From DASZHA01 sp049644325 (GTDB lineage Bacteria; Chloroflexota; Dormibacteria; DASZGP01): a DNA stretch of 5,554 bases. The DNA is taken from positions 1 to 5,554 of the forward strand of contig JBARRR010000157.1 of assembly GCA_049644325.1 (NCBI GenBank), written 5' to 3'. Shown piece after piece: positions 1-4,578 of the stretch (the first letter of the stretch is position 1; each line of letters begins with the position of its first letter). The notes below the pieces were generated by a model. The model ran no database searches, was not told where the DNA came from, and worked only from the letters and a program-made list of their open reading frames with translations. Both the position numbers and the translations under genes were made by a program.

Positions 1-37
1 TTTGTCCAGGCTTTGTTGTGCCCGGGATCGTCCGTCT

Positions 38-241
38 TCAGTTGCGAAAGAGCAGGTTGAGGATCACCGTCAGGACGATGCTGATGAGCAGGCCGGTGGC
101 CAGCGGCGCGTAGATCGTCACGTTGCCGCTGCTGTAGCGGATGTCGCCGGGCAGCCGTCCCAGTGGCAGGCCCACCTGGAGCAGGATCCCGACCAGGACG
201 ATCAGCGCGCCGATGACGATCAGGAGCTTGCCCGCGCTCAT
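38..241 (-). CDS. Small two-helix membrane protein, DUF2905-like
   Basis: This encodes a 67-residue protein that is mostly membrane-embedded. Residues about 5-27 form a first hydrophobic helix, residues about 28-42 a short loop with the motif LGRLPGDIRYSSGN, and residues about 43-64 a second helix ending in the polar tail FRN. The GRLPGDI loop between two helices, at about 65-75 residues, is what I recall for the DUF2905 family, whose function is unknown. The assignment is from memory of the family pattern, not a search. The ATG start has no good Shine-Dalgarno sequence (only GAGG directly against it), but a TACTAT box lies 6 bases upstream, so the message may be leaderless. The gene is transcribed divergently from the alpha/beta hydrolase and its partner to the left, if any, lies outside the window. 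Confidence 0.82.
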   Translation of the reverse strand: MSAGKLLIVIGALIVLVGILLQVGLPLGRLPGDIRYSSGNVTIYAPLATGLLISIVLTVILNLLFRN

Positions 242-258
242 GCCTCGATAGTAGACGG
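242..258 (-). promoter_or_regulatory. Possible -10 box for a leaderless transcript of the DUF2905-like gene
   Basis: On the minus strand, TACTAT (positions 253 to 248) lies 6 bases before the ATG at 241. This spacing would place transcription initiation at or next to the A of the start codon. It would explain the lack of a proper ribosome binding site. No convincing -35 element is seen about 17 bases further upstream, so this is a weak call. Confidence 0.3.
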
Positions 259-339
259 AGCCCGGCGCCCAGAAACCCGCCGAGACACGACTGCGACGCG
301 AATTGACTACCCTTTTTCTCGCAGCAAGGAGGTGCGCGC

Positions 340-1167
340 ATGCCGACGATCACCTGCAATGGTGTCGAGTTGAACTACATCCGTGAGGGCTCCGGCGAGC
401 CGGTGCTCCTGGTCCCCGGTTTGCTCTTCGGCGCCAACCACTGGCGGCCGCAGATCGATGCCCTCAAGGACGAGTACGACGTCATTGCCGTCGACCTGCG
501 CGGCCAGCACGGGTCGCAGACCACCGACGACCCCGCCCACTACGACATGTGGGCCCAGATGGAGGACGTCTACGCATTGATCCAGCAGCTGGGGATCGCG
601 CCGGTCCATTATGTCGGCCTCTCGATGGGCGGCTTCATCGGCATGCGCATGGCCCTCAAGCACCCGGAGGCGCTTCGCGACCTTGCCCTGATCGACACCA
701 CCGACCTGCCGGAGAACCCGGAGCTGGCCGCGATCTACGAGGCCTGGCGCCAGATTGTCTGGGCCGGCGAACTCGAGAAGGTGGCCTCGGCCCTACCCGG
801 GACGTTCTTCAAACAGGAATTCATCGACGGTCGTCCCGACGACGTCGAGGCCTGGCTCAATGACCTGCGCGCCGGCAACCACCGGGGCTTGGTCCTGGCC
901 TCGCGGGGGGTCGATGAACGCGACGACATCAGTGACCGGACCCCCACCATCACCCTGCCCACCCTGGTGATCCACGGCACCGAGGACGCCGCCGTACCGC
1001 TGGAGCGTGGCGAGGCGCTGGCGGGCCGGATCCCGGGGGCGCGCCTCGAGAAGGTGGAGGGCGCCGGCCATCAGTCCAATGTCGACACCCCCGAGGAGAT
1101 CAGCCGCATCATCAGGGACTGGCTCGCCGAGGTCCGGCAGAAGTCCGCGGCGGGCGCGCAGAGCTAG
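340..1167 (+). CDS. Alpha/beta-fold hydrolase
   Basis: This encodes a 275-residue cytoplasmic hydrolase of the alpha/beta superfamily (esterase, lactonase or C-C hydrolase type; substrate not predictable from sequence alone). The catalytic triad can be read directly: nucleophile Ser95 in the elbow GLSMGG (93-98), acid Asp216 in HGTED (212-216), and base His244 in GAGHQSN (241-247). The oxyanion-side motif is VPGLLFGANHW (25-35), with PG where many relatives have HG. VDLRGQHGS (51-59) is the usual strand-4 region. A cap domain of roughly residues 120-200 lies between nucleophile and acid. The length of 275 is normal for the superfamily and no signal peptide is present. The start is fixed by AAGGAGGT at 326-333, six bases before the ATG. 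It closely resembles 3-oxoadipate enol-lactonase or haloperoxidase-like enzymes, but the neighbours give no hint of substrate. Its stop codon is followed directly by another reading frame in the same phase. Confidence 0.92.
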   Translation: MPTITCNGVELNYIREGSGEPVLLVPGLLFGANHWRPQIDALKDEYDVIAVDLRGQHGSQTTDDPAHYDMWAQMEDVYALIQQLGIAPVHYVGLSMGGFIGMRMALKHPEALRDLALIDTTDLPENPELAAIYEAWRQIVWAGELEKVASALPGTFFKQEFIDGRPDDVEAWLNDLRAGNHRGLVLASRGVDERDDISDRTPTITLPTLVIHGTEDAAVPLERGEALAGRIPGARLEKVEGAGHQSNVDTPEEISRIIRDWLAEVRQKSAAGAQS

Positions 1168-1497
1168 TTGCAGTACGCCGCCTTCCACTTCCAGCTGGAC
1201 GACATTCGCAGCATCGTCCCCGAGGGCCAGGAGATGCTGATGCTGGGGCGGGCGCTGGCCCGGAGGATGCCGTCGGTGGCGCGCCACGAGGTGATGCAGG
1301 GCCCGGTCAAGGACAGCCCCTTGGTGGAGGGCCCGGGCTACGTGATCGCCTTCGACACCAAGACCGTGGACAAGGCCCTGCGCGAGTCGATCGACATGAA
1401 CCTCAAGAAGATCCGGGGCTACAAGGGCGTCAAGGTCATCGAGCTGGGCAAGGAGCCCGGCTACGACCTGGTCAAGGGCCGCATCCCCAAGCCCTAG
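1168..1497 (+). CDS. Conserved-looking hypothetical protein, in frame after the hydrolase stop
   Basis: I do not recognise this 109-residue protein. It reads in the same frame as the hydrolase, beginning with the TTG immediately after the TAG at 1165-1167. The codons have the same GC-rich third positions as the neighbours from the very first codon, so the reading frame looks genuinely coding. It contains no membrane segment or signal peptide. Visible parts are an N-terminal strand-like stretch (QYAAFHFQLDDIRSIVP), a middle strand (GPGYVIAFDTKTVDKAL, about 55-71) and a Lys-rich C-terminal half with KGVKVIELGKEPGYDLVKG. There is no clear Shine-Dalgarno sequence before the TTG; alternative starts are an internal ATG at 1234 (residue 23) or translation by termination-reinitiation from the hydrolase. 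It could also be a C-terminal extension reached by stop readthrough, or separated from the hydrolase by a nonsense mutation. It ends in TAG, nine bases before the convergent gene's stop. Confidence 0.65.
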   Translation: MQYAAFHFQLDDIRSIVPEGQEMLMLGRALARRMPSVARHEVMQGPVKDSPLVEGPGYVIAFDTKTVDKALRESIDMNLKKIRGYKGVKVIELGKEPGYDLVKGRIPKP

Positions 1498-1506
1498 GGC
1501 TGCGCC

Positions 1507-2217
1507 TCAGTCGGGCGGCCGGTCGGCGTTGGGGTCGAGCAGGTTGGCGGTGGCCCGGTTCTTGCCGCCGTAGGGCGTCAACAGGATTGGCGGCGCCGGG
1601 CGGACCCGGGGTAGGGCCTTGCCCCTGGGGCCGTAGCGCCAGATCAGGAAGCCAGCGCCGATCGACGCCAGCACCAGCATCGCGAACAGGAATGGCACGG
1701 GCAGGCCGGTCGATTTCAGCGACTCGCTGGCGTTGCTGCCGCCGCCGCCCGAGCCGGGGCTGGGCGCGGTCTCGCTGCTCCCGCCTCCAAGAGGCGCTAT
1801 CGCTCCGCCCACCTCCGAGGCGGCGTTGGTGGGGCTGGCCGGCAATCCGATCAGGTAGGCCGGCGTCGTCGCCGGGCTGGGGGGATCGGGAGGCACCGGG
1901 CTGATCACGATCACAGCCGGAGTCGGGGTTGTGCACTGGCCGAAGGGGTTGCCAAAGTCCTGGGTGCATGGGGTGGGGGAGTCAGGCGGCGTGGACCGGC
2001 GGCAGGCCTGCCCCTGCTGTCCCGGTAGGCAGGTTGGAGCCGCGATCGCTCTAAGCGCTCCGAGCCGAGCCGTGGGCCCGGGCAGGACGGAGAGGCCCAG
2101 GATCACCGTGCTGGCCACGATGCTGCTGGCCGCGACCAAGCGCGCGCGGCGGCGCACTCGCAAGCGTGGGACTCGGAGATCTGCCATGGCGGAAGGGGGA
2201 AAGTATATGGCCCGCAC
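1507..2217 (-). CDS. Secreted or membrane-anchored Pro/Ser/Gly-rich hypothetical protein
   Basis: The product is not recognised as any named family. The protein is 236 residues from a GTG at 2217, or 226 from an ATG at 2187. The GTG has AGGATGG seven bases upstream whereas the ATG has no ribosome site, so the GTG is slightly preferred. A basic stretch (residues 16-26, RVPRLRVRRRARL) precedes a hydrophobic segment (27-46), and AIAAPT (57-62) resembles a signal-peptidase site. The next part has four cysteines (63, 72, 84, 95) that could form two disulfides. It is followed by a low-complexity Pro/Thr/Ser/Gly linker (about 97-165) with a GSGGGGS run. A second hydrophobic helix (about 173-193) precedes a basic tail (WRYGPRGKALPRVR), which fits an anchor with a short cytoplasmic tail. 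The inferred topology is an extracellular Cys-containing module on a flexible stalk. It lies 21 bp after the phosphatase gene and is probably co-transcribed with it. Confidence 0.7.
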   Translation of the reverse strand: MRAIYFPPSAMADLRVPRLRVRRRARLVAASSIVASTVILGLSVLPGPTARLGALRAIAAPTCLPGQQGQACRRSTPPDSPTPCTQDFGNPFGQCTTPTPAVIVISPVPPDPPSPATTPAYLIGLPASPTNAASEVGGAIAPLGGGSSETAPSPGSGGGGSNASESLKSTGLPVPFLFAMLVLASIGAGFLIWRYGPRGKALPRVRPAPPILLTPYGGKNRATANLLDPNADRPPD

Positions 2218-2238
2218 CTGCGGACCATCCTGAGAGCG

Positions 2239-2982
2239 TCAGGTGGTGGGGCGCACCATGGTCCGGTCCTCGGTGCTGAGCTCCTCCTCGCCCACCCAGT
2301 AGAGGAAGCCCCGGGGCTCGGGCCCAAAACCGCGCGACATGGCGCCGTCCACGTTGGTGATGGCGCCTCCGAAGAGAGAGACCGCCTGCGGGTTGGTGTG
2401 GGGGGTGTGGCCGTGCACCAGGGCGCTGGCGCCAAAGGCGTCGAGGTATTGACGCAGCAGGTCGGGGTTGTAGAACTGGCGCCGCCGGCAGAGGTGGGCG
2501 AAGACGTTGAAGAGCACCTCCGGGTCGCCGGTGGCGATGTGCTTGGCGAAGGCCTGGTTGACCTCGTCCACGCTCTTGCCGTAGTTGAGGTAGACGGGGG
2601 CGTCGCAGTGCTGAACCAGGATGTCGCCAACCATGGTCATGGCCGGCAGGTGGCGCATCCATTCGATGGCCTCGGGGTCGCCCTGGAGGTGCTTCATGTC
2701 CTCACGCTGGCCGCCGTTCCAGATCCAGCTCTCGACCGCCTTGCCCTCCGCGCCTCGCTCCACCTCGGCCAGGACGGCGAGCATGAGGGCGTCGTGGTTG
2801 CCCAGCAGGGAGATGGTGTTGGGGCGGCCCATCAGCCACCGCACCGCCTCCAGGCCCTGGTTCCAGCGGTCGAAGTAATCGCCCACCACGACCAGCGGTG
2901 TGGTCGGGTCGAGGCGGCCCACCTGCTCGAGCATGCGCTCGTAATCGCCGTGGATGTCGCCCAGGATTGCCGTCCGCTCCAT
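2239..2982 (-). CDS. Metallophosphatase, PPP/diadenosine tetraphosphatase-like
   Basis: This encodes a 247-residue calcineurin-like phosphoesterase with a two-metal active site. The signature blocks occur in order: GDIHGD (8-13), GDYFDR (34-39), GNHD (61-64), His125 in VQHCDAP, and HGHTP (190-194). These are the metal and phosphate ligands of the PPP-type Ser/Thr phosphatases and symmetrical Ap4A hydrolases (ApaH/PrpE-like). Sequence alone does not decide between a protein phosphatase and a dinucleotide polyphosphate hydrolase. The second block has GDYFDRW instead of the usual GDxxDRG, which is a small deviation. The ATG at 2982 is chosen because the family begins its first strand right there (MERTAILGDIHGD). 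A longer frame back to 3219 would overlap pyrB and adds 79 residues without family character. The Shine-Dalgarno sequence is weak. The gene is divergent from pyrB across 85 bp and is followed by the secreted-protein gene. Confidence 0.88.
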   Translation of the reverse strand: MERTAILGDIHGDYERMLEQVGRLDPTTPLVVVGDYFDRWNQGLEAVRWLMGRPNTISLLGNHDALMLAVLAEVERGAEGKAVESWIWNGGQREDMKHLQGDPEAIEWMRHLPAMTMVGDILVQHCDAPVYLNYGKSVDEVNQAFAKHIATGDPEVLFNVFAHLCRRRQFYNPDLLRQYLDAFGASALVHGHTPHTNPQAVSLFGGAITNVDGAMSRGFGPEPRGFLYWVGEEELSTEDRTMVRPTT

Positions 2983-2985
2983 GCC

Positions 2986-3014
2986 GCGATTGTTCCACAC
3001 GAATCGGATATCAT
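2986..3014 (+). promoter_or_regulatory. Possible pyrB operon promoter
   Basis: TATCAT at 3009-3014 is a reasonable -10 hexamer for the pyrB strand. It would place the start of transcription near 3020-3022, just before the PyrR-type stem-loop that begins at 3027. No good -35 hexamer is seen at the standard distance; TTGTTC (2990-2995) is too close, with 13 bases between. The same 85-bp gap must also hold the promoter of the divergent phosphatase, so the two promoters probably overlap. This is a weak call based on position and one hexamer. Confidence 0.3.
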
Positions 3015-3026
3015 CAGGGGCAACGA

Positions 3027-3057
3027 CCTTTAAACCGGTCCCGAGAGGCCGGAAAGG
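3027..3057 (+). promoter_or_regulatory. PyrR-binding RNA stem-loop in the pyrB leader
   Basis: The RNA of this stretch folds into the architecture known for PyrR binding loops. The lower stem is CCUUU (3027-3031) paired with AAAGG (3053-3057). An AAA bulge (3032-3034) lies on the 5' side only. The upper stem is CCGGUC (3035-3040) paired with GGCCGG (3047-3052), including one U-G pair. The loop is the hexamer CCGAGA (3041-3046). Positions 3037-3050 match the published PyrR consensus ARUCCNGNGAGGYU except at the outermost pair, which is G-C instead of A-U and so keeps pairing. The 3' arm of the lower stem is part of the pyrB Shine-Dalgarno sequence, so a PyrR-stabilised hairpin should block ribosome binding. 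Translational repression of this kind is known in mycobacteria. The regulator PyrR is encoded by the second gene of this operon. Binding itself is inferred from structure and motif. Confidence 0.85.
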
Positions 3058-3059
3058 AG
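3053..3059 (+). promoter_or_regulatory. pyrB Shine-Dalgarno site, sequestered by the leader hairpin
   Basis: AAAGGAG lies eight bases (A plus seven T) before the ATG at 3068 and fixes the pyrB start. Its first five bases form the 3' arm of the lower stem of the PyrR-type hairpin, leaving only AG unpaired. The site is therefore exposed only when the hairpin is open. Confidence 0.85.
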
Positions 3060-3067
3060 ATTTTTTT

Positions 3068-4018
3068 ATGCCCCTGGCGACCCGCAGACCACTCCTGCGG
3101 CACGTTGTCGAGAGCCAGCAGTTCGACCGTCCCCTGCTCGAAAGGGTCTTCACGGTGGCCTCCGAGATGGAGGCCGTGGCCGCCGACGGCGGCAACCAGG
3201 AGCTCAAGGGCAGGATCATGGCCAGCCTCTTCTACGAGCCCAGCACGCGGACGCGCCTCAGCTTCGAGGCGGCCATGCTGCGGCTTGGAGGCAGCGTGAT
3301 CGGCACCGAGTCGGCCGGCCATTTCAGCTCGGTGGCCAAGGGCGAGACGCTCGAGGACACCATCCGGATCGTATCGGGCTACTGCGACACCATCGTGCTC
3401 CGCCACATGGACGTGGGCGCCTCCAAGCGGGCGGCGGCGGTCAGCCCGGTGCCCGTCATCAACGCCGGCGACGGCCCCGGCCAGCACCCCACCCAGGCCC
3501 TTCTCGACCTCTACACCATCAACAAGGAGCTGGGCCGCATCGATGGCTTGCGGATCGCCATGGTCGGCGACCTCGCCAACGGCCGCACGGTTCGCTCCCT
3601 GAGCTATCTGCTGAGCAAGTTCGACGACGTCGAGCTGACCTTCGTGGCCCCGCCGGCGGTGGCCATTGGCCGAGACATCAAAGCCCACCTCGACGAGCGA
3701 GGCACCCCCTACGCCGAGACCGCCGACCTCGACTCCGTGCTCCCGGACGTGGATGTCGTCTACCAGACCCGCATCCAGAAGGAGCGCTTCGCAGGCCGCA
3801 TGGGCGAGTTCCGCCGGGTCAGCGGGGTCTACGTCATGGACGCCAAGGCGCTGGCCATGATGCGCCCCGACGCGATCCTGATGCACCCCCTGCCGCGGGT
3901 GGGAGAGATCCCGGCCGAGGTCGACGAGGACCCCCGCGCCGCCTACTTCCGCCAGGCGGCCAACGGCCTCTACATCCGCATGGCCCTGCTGCGGATGCTG
4001 TTGGGAGGCGAGGCATGA
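3068..4018 (+). CDS. pyrB: Aspartate carbamoyltransferase catalytic subunit
   Basis: PyrB transfers the carbamoyl group of carbamoyl phosphate to aspartate, giving N-carbamoyl-L-aspartate, the committed step of pyrimidine synthesis in the cytoplasm. The product has 316 residues, normal for the catalytic chain. The carbamoyl-phosphate site is FYEPSTRTR (55-63) with Lys91 in SSVAKGET. HPTQALLDLY (140-149) and GDLANGRTVRSL (168-179) follow. The aspartate domain carries YQTRIQKERF (232-241) and HPLPR (273-277). QTR and HPLPR with these partners favour aspartate over ornithine carbamoyltransferase. The ATG at 3068 is chosen because AAAGGAG precedes it at ideal spacing; a frame opening at 2954 would overlap the divergent phosphatase. 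It is the first gene of pyrB-pyrR-pyrC and its stop overlaps the pyrR start as ATGA. Its ribosome site is buried in a PyrR-type hairpin, so it is probably repressed when UMP or UTP is abundant. No pyrI regulatory subunit is visible. Confidence 0.98.
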   Translation: MPLATRRPLLRHVVESQQFDRPLLERVFTVASEMEAVAADGGNQELKGRIMASLFYEPSTRTRLSFEAAMLRLGGSVIGTESAGHFSSVAKGETLEDTIRIVSGYCDTIVLRHMDVGASKRAAAVSPVPVINAGDGPGQHPTQALLDLYTINKELGRIDGLRIAMVGDLANGRTVRSLSYLLSKFDDVELTFVAPPAVAIGRDIKAHLDERGTPYAETADLDSVLPDVDVVYQTRIQKERFAGRMGEFRRVSGVYVMDAKALAMMRPDAILMHPLPRVGEIPAEVDEDPRAAYFRQAANGLYIRMALLRMLLGGEA

Positions 4019-4578
4019 CCCAGGCCGCCCAGCCGGCCCAGACCGAGAGCCTGGTGGTCAGTGGCGACGACATGACCCGGGCGCTGAAGCGCATCGCACA
4101 CGAGATCGTTGAGCGCAACGGAGCCGACTCAAGCGTGGTCATCGCCGGCATACCCACCCGCGGCGTGCCCCTGGCACGCCGGTTGGGCGTCATCCTGGGC
4201 AAGCTGGGGGGCGTCGACGTGGAGGTCCTCGAGCTTCCCATCGAAGGCCACCGGGACGACAGGCCTGACGCCGATGCAGCCGCGGCTGAGCCGTCGGCCC
4301 GACCCGCCGGCGACGTGACCGGCCGCGCCGTGGTGCTGGTCGACGACGTCATCTTCCACGGGCGCACCGCCCGCGCCGCCCTCGACGCCCTCACCGAGCT
4401 CGGCCGCCCGGCGGCGGTGCAGCTGGCGGTGATGGTCGACCGCGGCCACCGCGAGCTGCCGATCCGTGCCGACTACGTCGGCAAGAACATCCCCACCCAG
4501 ATGTCCGACCGGGTGCGGGTGATGGTCGAGGAGATCGACGGGGTCGACTCCGTGTTCCTGCTGCGCGATGGCGATTGA
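4015..4578 (+). CDS. pyrR: PyrR pyrimidine operon RNA-binding regulator / uracil phosphoribosyltransferase
   Basis: PyrR binds a stem-loop in pyr mRNA when charged with UMP or UTP and thereby lowers pyr gene expression; many homologues also convert uracil and PRPP to UMP. This one has 187 residues, close to the usual 180. Landmarks are the N-terminal helix TRALKRIAHEIVERN (21-35), GIPTRGVPLARRL (45-57), the PRPP loop VVLVDDVIFHGRT (106-118) and the block DRGHRELPIRADYVGKNIPT (142-161). That last block is almost identical across the family and holds basic residues implicated in RNA binding in Bacillus. In the PRPP loop, FH replaces the commoner YT/YS before GRT, which might reduce enzyme activity. 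A poorly conserved Ala/Pro-rich stretch occupies 84-98. The start overlaps the pyrB stop as ATGA, with GGGAGGCGAGG upstream at 4004-4014. Its expected RNA target lies at 3027-3057, in front of pyrB, so the gene probably represses its own operon. Confidence 0.97.
   Translation: MTQAAQPAQTESLVVSGDDMTRALKRIAHEIVERNGADSSVVIAGIPTRGVPLARRLGVILGKLGGVDVEVLELPIEGHRDDRPDADAAAAEPSARPAGDVTGRAVVLVDDVIFHGRTARAALDALTELGRPAAVQLAVMVDRGHRELPIRADYVGKNIPTQMSDRVRVMVEEIDGVDSVFLLRDGD

Noticed and set aside
303..308. TTGACT as a -35 element for the hydrolase
   Set aside because: A -10 box at the standard distance would fall on the Shine-Dalgarno sequence at 326-333. TACCCT at 308-313 could be a -10, but no -35 supports it, so no promoter is called.
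1490..1501. Perfect 12-base palindrome AGCCCTAGGGCT over the stop codon at 1495, as a bidirectional terminator
   Set aside because: With a minimal loop only four pairs remain and there is no T-run on either side. It could be chance in GC-rich DNA.
2202..2207. TATACT on the minus strand as a promoter for the secreted-protein gene
   Set aside because: It lies inside the preferred coding region downstream of the GTG start, and no -35 hexamer is present (GGATGG at the expected place). It would matter only if the ATG at 2187 is the real start.
2954..3067. Upstream extension of pyrB by 38 residues to an ATG at 2954
   Set aside because: It overlaps the phosphatase start, would translate through the hairpin, and lacks a ribosome site; the ATG at 3068 has a strong one at correct spacing.
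2983..3219. Upstream extension of the phosphatase to 3219
   Set aside because: The added 79 residues are antisense to pyrB and its leader and have no family character; the metallophosphatase fold begins at MERTAILGDIHGD.
3014..3886. Minus-strand open frame of 290 codons opposite pyrB
   Set aside because: It is a shadow of pyrB: no recognisable motif, His/Gly/Val/Asp-rich composition, and it also runs into the leader.
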